Translations under genes and position numbers: made by a program
Source of the DNA: Azorinus chamasolen
Lineage: Eukaryota; Mollusca; Bivalvia; Cardiida; Solecurtidae
Direction: 5' to 3'
Length of the DNA: 64,000 nucleotides
Assembly: GCA_963576725.1 (NCBI GenBank)
Contig: OY755252.1
Coordinates: 56,573,985-56,637,984 of the forward strand
The notes under the pieces: model-generated
The model's input: only the letters and a program-made list of their open reading frames with translations
What the model was told of the DNA's origin: nothing
The model's database searches: none
Shown here: in pieces, positions 42,892 through 55,553 of the stretch
How the letters are laid out: each line of letters opens with the position of its first letter
Numbering within the stretch: the first letter of the stretch is position 1

Positions 42892-43414
42892 GGCCGAGCC
42901 AGCAGTGTGGCTGTTTGGTTACTTAATACGAGTTTTCACCTTGTAATAGTAGTACATTTACCAATATGTCTATACAAATGGCATTTAAAATGTTGTTTTA
43001 AACTAAAAGTACAACTACAATGTACATCGATTCTAAAAACCGTTATTGACAACAAGAAGCTACTATCGGTATTTGATCATTAATCAGTAACATGAACTGA
43101 AGTATATAATAGTTTTATGCGTTGTGGTTTGGCGATTTTATTTGCGCCGAGGTCCCTTAACCCTCACAACGCTGGTTTTTTCTATTCCAAAATTCAAACA
43201 GGTCAAACTTATGGCTAATGTTTAGGAATTTGTCTCAAGTAAAGTGTAACATTACAAACAGTGCAGACCCTGATGAGAGGGCTCCCCTAGGGGGACTCTA
43301 GGAACCTTCCCATCTGGGTCTACACTGTTTGGCAAAGGGTATTTAGTGACTTGCGTCCCGCACTGTAAGGGTCAACCTTCAGCCCCGTACTGAAGAATCT
43401 GTGAAAACATTTGA

Positions 43415-43482
43415 AAATAGTTTGGATCCAGATGAGACGCCGAGTAACTCGGCGTCTCATCAGAATTCAAACTGTTTGACAC
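43415..43482. mobile_element. T7 hairpin
   Basis: Near-complete hairpin upstream of gene A. A separate TTAA element with a CCCTAGGGG tip precedes it (43158-43376). Confidence 0.78.
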
Positions 43483-43689
43483 GCTGATGCTGATTTTCAA
43501 AATAAATAGAAGTAAAAAGTGTATTTTTTATGTGAAGCAGTGTCGACTCGTTAAGAGTACAGAACATTAACTGCAATATCTACACTTGTTTTTAGGCTGT
43601 GAACTATACACAGTAAAAGACAATTAGTGGGTATAAGATCCATGAGCGAGGTTCAATGAAGCAAAGATTGTCTATAAATTATCATCACA

Positions 43690-44240
43690 TAGATCACACA
43701 TGCCGTAACACCTCGACAATCCCAACTTAACAAATATGAACACTGAAATCTCGCTAGTACAAACACACATACCTCGCTAATCTGAACACACAAACCTCGA
43801 TAATATGAACTCACAAACCACTAATATGAGCACACAAACATCGCTAATATGAACACACAAACCTCATTAATATGAACACACAAACCTCGCTAATATGAAC
43901 ATACAAACCACACTGATATGAATATACAAACCTCGATAATATGAACACATAAACCTCGATAATATGAACACAAAAACCACTAATATGAACACACAAACCA
44001 CTAATATAAACACACAAACCTCGATATTATGAACACACAAACCTCGATAATATGAACACACAAACCACTAATATGAACACACACACACCTCGCTTATATG
44101 AACACACAAACCATTAATATGAACACACAACCCATTAATATGAACACACAAAACATTAATATGAACACACAAACCTCGCTAATATGAACACACAGACCAC
44201 TAATATGAACACACAAACCTCGCTAATATGAACACTCAAC
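43690..44240 (+). repeat. 23-bp satellite, block 1
   Basis: Unit CGCTAATATGAACACACAAACCT, about 20 copies; a 20-bp variant lacks CTCG. Confidence 0.9.
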
Positions 44241-47200
44241 TCTCACTAACCTCAACACTCAAATCTCGCTTTTTCAATATTCAAACCTCGTTTACTCAAC
44301 ACTCAAACCTCGCTTAACTCAACACTCAAACCTCGCTTACCTCAACACTCAAATCTCGCTTACCTCAACACTCAAACCTCGCTTACCTCACCATTCAAAC
44401 CTCGCTTACCTCAACACTCAAACCTCGCTAACCTTAACACTCAATCCTCGCTTACCTCTACACTCAAACCTCGCTTACCTCATCACTCAAATCTCGCTTA
44501 CCTCAACACTCAAACCTCGCTTACCTCAACACTCAAACCACGCTTACTCAACACGCAAATCTCACTTACTTTAACTCAAACCTCGCTTACCTCATCACTC
44601 AAACGTCACTTACCTCAAGACTCAAATCTCGCTTACCTCAAGACTCAAACTTCGCTTACCTCAACACTCAAACCTAGCTTACCTCATCACTCAAACCTCG
44701 CTTACCTCAACACTCAAACCTCGCTTACCTCAACACTCAAACCTCGCTTACATCAACACTCAAACATCGCTTACCTCAACACTCAAACCTCGCTTACCTC
44801 AACACTCAAACCTCGCTTACCTCACAACTAAACCTCATTTACCTCAACATTCAAACCTCGCTTACCTCAACAATCAAACCTCGCTTACCTCAACGTTCAA
44901 ACCTCGCTTACCTCAAAACTCAAACCTCGCTTACTCAACACTCAAACCTCGCTTACCTCAACACTCAAACATCGCTTTCTCAACACTCAAATCTAGCTTA
45001 CCTTAACTCAAACTTCGCTTACCTCAAAACTCAAATATCGCTTACCTCATCACTCAAATCTCGCTTACCTCAACACTCAAACCTCGCTTACCTCATCACT
45101 CAAACGTCGCTTACCTCAACACTCAAACCTCGCTTACCTCAATACTCAAACATCGCTTACCTCAACTCTCAAACCTCGCATACCTCAACACTCAAACCTT
45201 GCTTACTCTACACGCAAACCTCGCTTACATCAACACTAAATTTTCGCTTACCTCAACTACCAAACCTCATTTACCACAACATTCAAACCTCGCTTATCTC
45301 AACACTTAAACCTCGCTTACTCAACACTCAAATTTCGCTTACCTCAACACTCAAACCTCGCTAACTCAACACTCTAACCTCTCTTACCTCAACACTCAAA
45401 CCTCGCTTTCTCAACACTCAAATCTAGCTTACCTTAACTCAAAGTTCGCTTACCTCAACACGCAAACCTCGCTTACCTCATCACTCAAATCTCGCTTACC
45501 TCAACACTCAAACCTCGCTTACCTCATCACTGAAACGTCGCTTACCTCAATACTCAAACCTCGCTTTCTCAACACTCAAATCTAGCTTACCTTAACTCAA
45601 ACTTCGCTTACCTCAACACGCTAACCTCGCTTACCTCATCACTCAAATCTAGCTTACCTTAACTCAAAGTTCGCTTACCTCAACACTCAAACGTCGCTTA
45701 CCTCATCACTCAGACGTCGCTTACCTCAATACTCAAACCTCGCTTACCTCAACTCTCAAACCTCGCATACCTCAACACTCAAACCTTGCTTAGTCTACAC
45801 TCAAACCTCGCTTACCTCAACACTAAATTTTCGCTTACCTCAACTACCAAACCTCATTTACCACAACATTCAAACCTCGCTTATCTCAACACTCAAACCT
45901 CGCTTACTCAACACTCAAATTTCGCTTACCTCAACACTCAAACCTCGCTAACTCAACACTCTAACCTCTCTTACCTCAACACTCAAACTCCGCTTTCTCA
46001 ACACTCAAACCTCGCTTACTTCAACACTCAAACCTCGCTTATCTTAACATTCAAACCTTGCTTACCTCAACACTTAAACCTCACTTACCCCTACATTCAA
46101 ATCTCGCTTCCCTCATCATTCCAAATTCGCTTACCTCAACACTCAAACCTTGCTTACCGCAACACTCAAACCTCGCTTTCTCAACACTCAAAACTCGCTT
46201 ACCTTAACTCAAACCTCGCTTACCTCAACACTGAAACCTCGCTTACCGCATCACTCAAATCTCGCTTACCTCAACACTCAAACCTCGCTTACCTCCACAC
46301 TCAAACCCCGCTTACTCAACACTCAAACCTCGCTTACCTCATCACTCAAACGTCGCTTACCTCAACACTCAAACCTCGCTTACCTCAATACTCAAACCTC
46401 GCTCACCTCAACTCTCAAACCTCGCATACCTCAACACTCAAACCTTGATTACTCTACACGCAAGCATCGCTTACATCAACACTAAATTTTCGCTTACCTC
46501 AACTACCAAACCTCATTTACCACAACATTCAAACCTCGCTTATCTCAACACTCAAACCTCGCTTACTCAACACTCAAATTTCGCTTACCTCAACACTCAA
46601 ACCTCGCTAACTCAACACTCTAACCTCTCTTACCTCAACACTCAAACCTCGCTTTCTCAACACTCAAATCTAGCTTACCTTAACTCAAACCTCGCTTTCT
46701 CAACACTCAAATCTAGCTTACCTTAACTCAAACTTCGCTTACCTCAACACGCAAACCTCGCATACCTCAACACTCAAACCTTGCTTAGTCTATACTCAAA
46801 CCTCGCTTACCTCAACACTAAATTTTCGCTTACCTCAACTACCAAACCTCATTTACCACAACATTCAAACCTCGCTTATCTCAACACTCAAACCTCGCTT
46901 ACTCAACACTCAAATTTCGCTTACCTCAACACTCAAACTCCGCTTTCTCAACACTCAAACCTCGCTTACCTCAACACTCAAACCTCGCTTATCTAAACAT
47001 TCAAACCTTGCTTACCTCAACACTTAAACCTCGCTTACCGCATCACTCAAATCTCGCTTACCTCAACACTCAAACCTCGCTTACTTCAACACTCAAACCC
47101 CGCTTACTCAACACGCAAACCTCGCTTACCTCAACACTAAATTTTCGCTTACCTCAACTAACAAACCTCATTTACCTCAACTTTCAAACGTCGCTTACCT

Positions 47201-47620
47201 CAACATTCAAACCTCGCTTATCTCAACACTCAAACATAGCTTACTCAACACTCAAACCTCGCTTTCTCAACACTCAAATCTAGCTTACCTTAATTCAAAC
47301 TTCGCTTACCTTAACACTCAAACCTCGCTTACCTCATCACTCAAACCTCGCTTACCCCAACACCTAAATCTCACTTACTCAACACTCAAATTTCTCTTAC
47401 CTCATCACTCAAATGTCGCTTACCTCAACACTCAAATCTCGCTTACCTTAACACTCAAACCTCGCTTACCTCAACACTCAACCTTCGTTTACCTCAACAC
47501 TCATCCCTCATTTACCTCAACACTCAAACCTCATTTAGCGCAACACTCAAATATCGTTAATTAGAACGCTCAACTCTTGCTACTCCGACAACTCCATTCT
47601 CGCTAGTTCTTACACTCAAC
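44240..47620 (+). repeat. 23-bp satellite, block 2
   Basis: Unit CGCTTACCTCAACACTCAAACCT, about 140 copies, same period and phase as block 1. A variant run containing ACTAAATTTTCGC occurs five times (about 45236, 45827, 46481, 46816, 47126), showing higher-order repeats. Confidence 0.92.
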
Positions 47621-47638
47621 TAAGAATCAATGTGGTCC

Positions 47639-47887
47639 TTAACCCTTTCCCTGATGAATATTCATGTAGGAAATCATGACGTCATAAATATTAATAGGAT
47701 TGTTTTTTATAATAGCATATGAACACAAGACATTTTGGCTCAGGCAGAAGCTGTAGAATCAGATCTATATTATACCATAAGCAAACAGAGCAGACCCTGA
47801 TCAGACGGCTCCTATAGTAGCCGTCTGATATGGGTCTACTCTGTTTGCAGATGCGTCGAAATGCGCTTAGATAAGGGAAAGGGTTAA
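47639..47887. mobile_element. T1 MITE
   Basis: TTAACCCTTTCCCTGATGAA to AAGGGAAAGGGTTAA; core GGCTCCTATAGTAGCC. It borders the 23-bp satellite. Confidence 0.75.
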
Positions 47888-48179
47888 GACAGGTAAGCGC
47901 TTAATGCAGGCTGAAAACCATATAGAAAGCTCCCAACGTATTAAGCGTTTAATATTGTATTAAGCGGATAACTGTTTTAAAGTTGTTAAGTTCCTCTTTT
48001 CTAATAGTTCGGATTAGAGACGTTTTGTTGTATGCGCTTGTAAGACAATATTGTTTACTACTTAGAATGTGGATAAGGAATTAACGGGTAGTCCCAGGCA
48101 CTGGACGATCCTCCACTCAATTTGATAGTTCAATTAAAACGATTAATGTTCGTTATGAGCGGAATCTTACATCGGTATT

Positions 48180-49590
48180 CCACTGGTAGATGGTTAAGTA
48201 AATGGCTAAGTAAAGGGCTAAGCATACGGTTTAGTAAACGGTTAAAGAAAACGTTAAGTAAAACTTTAAGTAAAGAGTAAAATAAATACTTAAATTAAGG
48301 TTTAAGTAAGGGGCTTAGCAAAGAGTTAAGAAAATAGTTAAGTAAAGCTTTAAAAAGGGTTTAGTTTGTAAACAGGTAAGCAAAAGCTTAGGCAAATAGT
48401 TAAGTAAATAGTTTAATAACGAATAAAGTGTTAATTCTGAAGGGTGGTGATCCCCCGAAAGCAAAAATTGCAACACAAAAAGAGAAAATTGCAGACTCGG
48501 TTTTATTGAGTTTTATTAAGTAACGCGTGAAGGAATGATTAAGTAAATGAAGTAATGGTTAAGTAAATATTTAAAAAAGGGTTACGTAAGAGTTGACAGA
48601 ATGGTTAAATAAAGCGTTAAGTAAAGTGTTAAGTAGTGGTTAAGTAAGTGGTTCAGTAAGTTGTTAAGTAAATGGGTTGAGAGGAGGGTTTAGTAAAGAG
48701 GTTAAGAGAAGGGTTAAGTAAATAGTTAGATAAAAGGTTAGGCAAAATTTAAGTAAAGAGTATATAGTAAATAGTTAGGTAAAGTTTATACAACTAGTTA
48801 AAGTGTTAAGAAAAGGGTAAGTAAAGGGTTAAGTAAAGGGTTAAGTAAAGGGTTAAGTAAAGGGTTAAATAAATGGCTAAGTAAAGGGTTAAATAAATGG
48901 CTAAGTAAAGGGTTAAATAAATGGTTAAGTAAAGGGTTAAGTAAATGGCTAAGTAAAGGGTTAAATAAATGGCTAAGTAAAGGGTTAAATAAATGGTTAA
49001 GTAAAGGGTTAAGTAAATGGCTAAGTAAAGGGTTAAATAAATGGCTAAGTAAAGGGTTAAATAAATGGTTAAGTAAAGGGTTAAGTAAATGGCTAAGTAA
49101 AGGGTAAAGTAAATGATTAAGTAAAGGGTTAAATAAATGGCTAAGTAAAGGGTTAAATAAATGGTTAAGTAAAGGGTTAAATAAATGATTAAGTAAAGGG
49201 TTAAATAAATGGTTAAGTAAAGGGTTAAATAAATGGCTAAGTAAAGGGTTAAATAAATGGCTAAGTAAAGGGTTAAATAAATGATTAAGTAAAGGGTTAA
49301 ATAAATGGCTAAGTAAAGGGTTAAATAAATGGCTAAGTAAAGGGTTAAATAAATGGCTAAGTAAAGGGTTAAATAAATGGTTAAGTAAAGGGTTAAGTAA
49401 ATGGCTAAGTAAAGGGTAAAGTAAATGATTAAGTAAAGGGTTAAGTAAATGGTTAAGTAAAGGGTTAAGAACATGGTAAAGTAAAATTTTAAGTAAATGG
49501 TTATGTAAAGGGGTTAAGAGAAGGGTTAAGAAAAAAGAGAAGGCTTAAATAAAAAGTTAAGTAAAAGGTTAAGAAAGGGAGTAAAATTGA
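48180..49590 (+). repeat. 12/24-bp satellite TTAAGTAAAGGG
   Basis: Degenerate at both ends, with a regular 24-bp core from 48820 to 49460 (TTAAGTAAAGGG TTAAATAA ATGGC type). Interrupted by R-B at about 48435-48520. Confidence 0.9.
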
Positions 49591-49721
49591 GGACTTGAAT
49601 AGTTATCCTGATTTGAAAAAAAATAATTCCAGCTCAATTTTGGATCTGTTCAATTCTAACTCTTTGCGATCCAAGCAAATGTGACTAAAATCGCGGATAG
49701 CAGAATACTGATTAAAATACC

Positions 49722-50036
49722 GTTGGACTTCGATATCTCGAATTCGTATAACTCGAACTTCGGGATAAATCGAAGTAAAAGGTCGGGCCTTCCAAAAATT
49801 AAAATACAAATTTGTTCTAAAATGTATCACTATGCATATCTAGAAACACATGTGACAGCTTAATGCAGGTCGAAAGTAATGCGGAAAACTCTTTCAGCTT
49901 TCAGCATTACTTTAGACCTGCATTAATCTGTGGGGTTGAGAAATGGTTCAGATTAGAATTCGGTTTACTCGAACCTCTATTAGCTTAAAGTCATTTGTAC
50001 GGTCCTTTGAAGTTCGAGATATCGAAGTTCAACTGT
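49722..50036. mobile_element. C9 MITE
   Basis: TTGGACTTCGATATCTCGAA to ATCGAAGTTCAACTGT; core TTAATGCAGGTCGAAAGTAA with a degraded tip. Confidence 0.7.
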
Positions 50037-50065
50037 GGTTACACGTAAATGCGGTAACATACATG

Positions 50066-50279
50066 TACAGTAGAACCCCTCTAATGCGACCACTTAATAA
50101 ATAAACATGGGTGTCTTTATAAGCAGGCGGTTGCTTAATGCAGGGCAAACGTAATGCAGAAAGCTCCTCTATGAGCTTTCTGCGTTACTTTTGTCTTGTG
50201 CTGCATTAAGCTGCCACCTGCATCTAGCAACTAGAATTATACCTCTTTTATGTGGTCGCATTAGCGGGGTTTTACTGTA
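50066..50279. mobile_element. C8 MITE
   Basis: TACAGTAGAACCCCTCTAAT to GCGGGGTTTTACTGTA; tip AGCTCCTCTATGAGCT. Confidence 0.75.
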
Positions 50280-50466
50280 TTACCATGTAAGAAATAACGA
50301 CATCGTGAACATTTATTTGCTGAATGTATATAGCGGCATAACCATGTGATATATCGACCATGACAGAGCTGTAGGCTCATAGATCTTTATAATTCCATCA
50401 GCAAATAGAACGCACTCTGATCCTATTGGAGTCGTCTGATCTGCGTCAACTCAGTTTGCAGTGGTG

Positions 50467-50815
50467 TTAACCCTTTACTCCATAAATACGCCTTTCTACG
50501 CCTTTGCAAACAGAGTAGACCCAGATCATATAGGAGCCGTCTGGTCAAGGTCTGCTCTGTTTGCTTATAATATAACATAGATATGATTCAACAGTTTCTA
50601 CTTCAGCAAACTGTTCATGTGTTAATAACTTATAGAGCAGATCCGTCCTTTTTCGCCACCCGTTTAATTTCGACACAGTTGATCTTTTTCCGATGTCAAT
50701 GAAAATTGTGCAGGCTTTTAGCGTGTTGATGTCATTTTAAACTTTTTAATCTAATCTAATTAATATTCATGATGTTATCATTTCTTTCATGAATATTCAT
50801 GGAGTAAAGAGTTAA
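50467..50815. mobile_element. T1 MITE, lengthened
   Basis: TTAACCCTTTACTCCATAAA to TATTCATGGAGTAAAGAGTTAA, with about 100 extra bases in the right half. Other T1 pieces: 12290-12400, 14550-14640, 21770-21860, 33610-33860, 34290-34430, 35940-36345, 39870-40165 (with a threefold 46-bp repeat), 53800-53912, 56073-56190. Confidence 0.65.
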
Positions 50816-50897
50816 AAGGCGTTTCCATGAGGTGCATTGTAAAACAATCAGTTCTAAGTGACTATTGCAGAGACAGTGTGTTGGTTGTAAAAACAAA

Positions 50898-51200
50898 TAC
50901 AGTGTTCCCTCCTACAACGACACCCTTTGGGATACGAAGAGTGTATGTGTTGTTCAGAGGGAGTTGTTATAGGGAGGGAAAATAAAACATAATTAGCTTG
51001 TTTGCAGTTCCCCAGATAAGGTGTATATCGAGAACTAAAACCGTTATGCCTCAATCAACTGTAGGGTTTGATGGAGGCATAAAGAAAATACGATGGAAAA
51101 AAGTTGTTTCTTGGGCCTTGTTGTTTCGGTAGCAGTGACATGCGTTGTTGTAAGGAGGGAATCGTTATTGAGAGGGCCGTTGTAGGGAGGGAGCACTGTA
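50898..51200. mobile_element. C16 MITE (TACAGTGTTCCCTCC)
   Basis: TACAGTGTTCCCTCCTACAA and, inverted, TACAGTGCTCCCTCCCTACA. The centre holds only a scar of the H10 hairpin seen in the other copy. Confidence 0.7.
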
Positions 51201-51649
51201 CCGTTGGAACAAAGCCTGAGTTCATTGCCTTTCCGATGAATAGTGCATACACATATTCAGGAAATACAATGAACGCGTCATTCTTAAATGTCAATGAGTG
51301 ATCTCCCTTGATTGCGTTTCTTAAACACTACGGAGTGATCTACCTTGGCTGCTTCCGTACCTCTTTGCACGCTAGCTAGTGGCGGAACCGTAATCACCTA
51401 TGCTAACAGTTTGGATCCAGATGAGACGTCTCATCAGGATTCAAACTGTTTGACGATTTGACTGTATTTTTGCAAACAGACGACAATTACTGAACGCGTA
51501 CAAATAGTTATTATTATGGAGTAATCTCCCGTGACTGCATTTTTAAGTGTTATGGAGTGACGTCCCTTGACTGCGAGTGGAAATGATTCTCTCATGACAG
51601 GTGTGTGTCCTGAATTATGATCGCATGGATTTACTCGGTTGTACTGTCT

Positions 51650-51735
51650 TCTAAATGGAAAGCGGGGATACTGAACATTTAAATGGAAAGCGGGACACCG
51701 AACATTTAAATGGAAAGCGGGGATACTGAACATGT
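51650..51735 (+). repeat. 27-bp tandem repeat
   Basis: ATTTAAATGGAAAGCGGGATAC-like unit, about three copies, no more seen. Confidence 0.8.
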
Positions 51736-51881
51736 ATCGAGGTATGTCCACACAAACGTGATTCTGTGCATGCCATGCTTTCAGAGAATATCGATCACGG
51801 TCATGTGAAAGACATATCAAATAGACTGGGATACAGGTCTACAGATACGCGCACGTACTAAAGTACTAACATCGCGAATCT

Positions 51882-51973
51882 CCACCGAACCGTATGTTGT
51901 GACCACTCTCTAGAATCGTCTCTTCTAGACGATTCTAACGAGTGGTCACAACATAGGGTTTGGTGGAGAAATA
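51882..51973. repeat. H10 hairpin
   Basis: TCTCCACCGAACCGTATGTT and CACAACATAGGGTTTGGTGG arms. Confidence 0.82.
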
Positions 51974-51997
51974 AAGATGGTTATTCTTGAAAATGTT

Positions 51998-52247
51998 TTA
52001 ACCCTTTTCCTCATATAGACGTGTTTTCACGCATTTGCAAACAGAGAAGACCCAGATCAGACGGCTCCTATAGGAGCCGTCTGATCAGGGTCTGCTCTGT
52101 TTGCTTACGGAATTTAATAGATCGGTTTCTTTAGTTTCCAAAATGGCAACAATGCTGCACCTTCCATATTTCATTATAACTATTTTGTCTATGAATAAGC
52201 AGTAGGTATTGAAATTTGGCCGAAATACAGAACAGGGAAAGGGCTAA
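51998..52247. mobile_element. T5 MITE, inverted
   Basis: TTAACCCTTTTCCTCATAT start, tip GGCTCCTATAGGAGCC, right end GGGAAAGGGCTAA. Confidence 0.72.
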
Positions 52248-52824
52248 TTGACGCTACGTTTCTGGACCTCTGCTGGGATAATAATGCAAGTACCCTAATC
52301 TTGCTCTCCGTGACTTTAGTCGCATTTTGAAACAACTTGGTTCCAGGTGAGACGCCGAGTAACTCAGCGTCTCATCAGGATCCAAGTTGTTTGACGCTCG
52401 GTCAGCAGTTTCTCAAAAGCATGTGCATGAAACATGGTCAATCTTTTCCCCAAACTCTGATCGAATGAGAAGTATTCAAAATTAAACAGTTCCGAATATG
52501 AGAAGACATTCCTTTTAACATGGGACTGAGGGTTAAAGTCGTGTCATTATAGAAACAAAATGTTAATCATGTCTTGGCCTCGATCATGTGCATTTCCTTT
52601 AACGCATTGAAACAATCATAAATGTTCCCACGTGCTCTACGCTTTGCCCTCATATCGAGTTTGGCGGAAATAGACGAGATTTTCAGATTGCATACGACTT
52701 TTGAACTTTATTCATTGTATGATATTAATCCGAATCTTACTCCACTATTAAAATTGGCATCTGCCGAAAAATCTTAACTTAAAGTGCTATCTGCTTGCAA
52801 CGTGTTTTTAAAATGCCTAACAAT

Positions 52825-53277
52825 TACAGTAAAACCTCTCTATAACGACCACTTGATTGTGTTAATTAGTTGGTATTTAGGACAGGTGGCTGCTTAAATC
52901 TTTCCCTCATATAAACGTGTTTTCACGCATTTGCTAACAGAGTAGAACAAGATCAGACGGCAGATAGAGGAGCTTTCTGATCAGGGTCTGCTCTGTTTGC
53001 TAATGGAATTTGATATATCTGTTTCTATACTTTCTAAATTGGCTACAATGTTCTACCTTACATACTTCATTGTAACTATTTTGTCTATGAATATTCAGTA
53101 GGTATTGAAATTTGAATAAACATAGAACATGGAAAGGGTTAAAGCAAGGTGAAAGTAAAACAGAACGCTCCTATAGGAGCGTTCTGTTTTACCTTCACCT
53201 TGCTTTAAGCAACCACCTGCCTTTAACACAAAATACTTGATGTAATTTAGTGATCGTTATAGAGAGGTTTTACTGTA
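52825..53277. mobile_element. C8 MITE with nested T5
   Basis: The outer ends TACAGTAAAACCTCTC and GAGAGGTTTTACTGTA are intact. A T5 copy (52894-53142) splits it at GGCTGC-TTAA. The 390-598 copy shows the uninterrupted site. Confidence 0.85.
52894..53142. mobile_element. T5 MITE nested in C8, TTAA duplicated
   Basis: TTAA at 52894-52897 and 53139-53142 bound the insert; removing one TTAA plus insert recreates GCTTAAAGCAAGG as at 457-469. Confidence 0.85.
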
Positions 53278-53377
53278 CATAAATCAGTGAATCGCAAGAA
53301 AACCAGTCGAATAAACGCCGAAGATACTAAAACTTTCAAGTGCTTGATATCGAAGACCCTATGTATTCGGCAATGTA

Positions 53378-53582
53378 TTACAACCCCTCTAATGCGACAA
53401 CTTAATGAATAAACATGGGTGTCTTTATAAGCAGGTGGTTGCTTAATGCAGGACAAAAGTAATACAGAAAGCTCCTCTAGGAGCTTTCTGCGTAACTTTT
53501 GTCCTGCATCAAGCTACCACCTGCATCTAGCGCCTAGAATTATACCTCTTTTAGGTGGTCGCATTAGCGGGGTTTTACTGTA
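53378..53582. mobile_element. C8 MITE
   Basis: ACAACCCCTCTAATGCGAC to GCGGGGTTTTACTGTA; hairpin tip AGCTCCTCTAGGAGCT. Confidence 0.7.
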
Positions 53583-54247
53583 GTATTTATTCGGCTCGCG
53601 TTTTACTTTCGTTAGCTGTTCGACCAAGGCCGATACTATTTTGTTGCAGAACAAAAATTATATGTATTGATGAAAGAGGTGTATTGTCTATCACTGGGAG
53701 ATTTTTCGACATCACTTCATAATAATGATTGAACATAACAAATACCAAGTTTTACGATATTATCGAAAATATGCGTTTATTGTAGGGACTTCCTCTTGAA
53801 CCCTTTCTCTAATGAACATTTATTCATGATTTGATCACTTCATCCACATTCACTAGCTTAATATCTACCGGTTCTGCTCTGTTTGCAAAGTCGTGATAGA
53901 AAGAGTTAATTTAAAAACATATTTATCGAATGTCCATATATATCCAAAATATTTTAAAATTTGGTTAAATCATTTTTATAGCTATTTCTTTTACACAAGT
54001 ACACTGTTACACGTTCATGCATAAATATAAAGCTGTAGCAGAATGATTGGATCAGAAGTTACGTATTACAACATTCTAAATACGGTCCTTCCCATTGAAA
54101 GCAGATATTCGTGTGTAAACATATAAATATTGTTTGAACAAACAAGCAATATTCTCGAAAAAGGACATTACAAGTAATAATAATAATTATAATAATAAGA
54201 AGAATAAAGACTTTTGTAAAGAGGTTTCTCTGCTCTGAATTTGGCAT

Positions 54248-54490
54248 GAGTATTTGGGTTCTTTTACTCAGAACAAATATGTTTTTCCTTTACCTTGAAA
54301 TTTTCGGAGATGTCACCTCCCCTTAATCAGATGAAGGGGAGGTGACATCTCCGAAAATTCCGAGGTAAAGAAAAAACTCGTTTGCTCTGAGTAACAGAAC
54401 CCAAATCGAGGGCTTGGTGCAAAACTATTCTAACTCCGTCACAAAGTGAAGGAGTTAGAATAGTTTTGCACCAAGCCCTCGAAATACTCA
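54248..54490. repeat. two adjacent long hairpins
   Basis: The first has arms around TTCGGAGATGTCACCTCCCC (54303) inside TTTGGGTTCT...AGAACCCAAA; the second has arms GAGGGCTTGGTGCAAAACTA and TAGTTTTGCACCAAGCCCTC. GAGTATTT and AAATACTC bracket the pair. Confidence 0.78.
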
Positions 54491-55199
54491 ATAAAGACTA
54501 TATTTAAACTTTTTGAAGAGAGTCACACAATTAGTAGATACACAAATACGTATCTCCATTTAGTCCCTCTGTGTTCCTATGTCACTTTAAATATCTCTAA
54601 TATATACGAATAATCAGGAGGTAAGGCACTTATACACTTTACTTATGTCTATGAACATGTTTATCTGAAATGATGTACAGTTCAGCATATACACAATTAG
54701 GACACAGGTATTCGTGTTTAAATTGTCCTTAATGTGTACGTGTAGATGTACATTGGTCCCTCTTGGCTCCAATGAATTCAGCTATTCTAAAACAAGTACG
54801 TCCGATCTAAATATAGTAAACCAAATTATAAAGTGTACCCTTCTGCTGCTTTTCCGTACATGTACACTGATTTTTCAGAATCTTAAAGAGTCCTGTCAAA
54901 GCTTATACATTGATATAAATAATATAGAACCACGACTACCTGTGTATAGGCGCGCCTAAAGATAGATATTGTGCAGTCGGGGATATGATTGTTGATTAGC
55001 TGTTGATGCTTTATAAGATTACCTATATCGGGGTAATGCCCTATCAAACACAGATTCATTTATACCTTAACCATTTCCTTATTGAATATTTATATTAGAC
55101 ATAATAACATCATAAATATTTATTTACTGAATTTGTATATTGGCACATGTACACATACTCTCTCTATGTTGGTAGAAAATGTACATTCAGATATCATAA

Positions 55200-55553
55200 T
55201 ACAGTGCCCCCTCTCTACAACGACACCCTTTGGGATACGGAGATTGTATGTGTTGTTCAGAAGGAGTTGTTATAGGGAGGGAAAATCAAACATAATTAGC
55301 CTCCCAGATAAGGTGTATTTCGAGAACTAAAACCGTTATGCCTCCATCAAACCCTATGTTGTGACCACTCTTTAGAATCGTCACAAAGTGACGATTCTAA
55401 AGAGTGGTCACAACATAGGGTTTGATGGAGGCATAAAGAAAATATGATGGAAAAAGTTGTTTCTGGAGCCTTGTTGTTTCGGAAATAGTGATATGCATTG
55501 TTGTAAGGAGGGAATCGTTATTGAGAGGGTCGTTGTAGGGAGGGAGCACTGTA
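55200..55553. mobile_element. C16 MITE containing a full H10 hairpin
   Basis: Ends TACAGTGCCCCCTCTCTACA and, inverted, TACAGTGCTCCCTCCCTACA. H10 occupies 55340-55437. Confidence 0.7.
55340..55437. repeat. H10 hairpin inside C16
   Basis: Arms are perfect from GCCTCCATCAAACCCTATG; tip CGTCACAAAGTGACG. Confidence 0.82.

Noticed and set aside
42679..43083. 134-codon plus-strand frame
   Set aside because: It is antisense to gene A exon 1, which has homology support, start and splice donor.
45786..46448. 220-codon open frame rich in NTQTSL-type repeats
   Set aside because: It is the 23-bp satellite read through; 23 is not a multiple of 3, the frame only survives by unit variants, and other frames are equally open.
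43690..47620. CRISPR-like regular repeats
   Set aside because: Units are contiguous 23-mers without unique spacers in a eukaryotic genome; it is a satellite.
48806..49474. 222-codon minus-strand frame of LTLYLAIY repeats
   Set aside because: A 24-bp repeat keeps any stop-free frame open; there are no splice sites or unique sequence.
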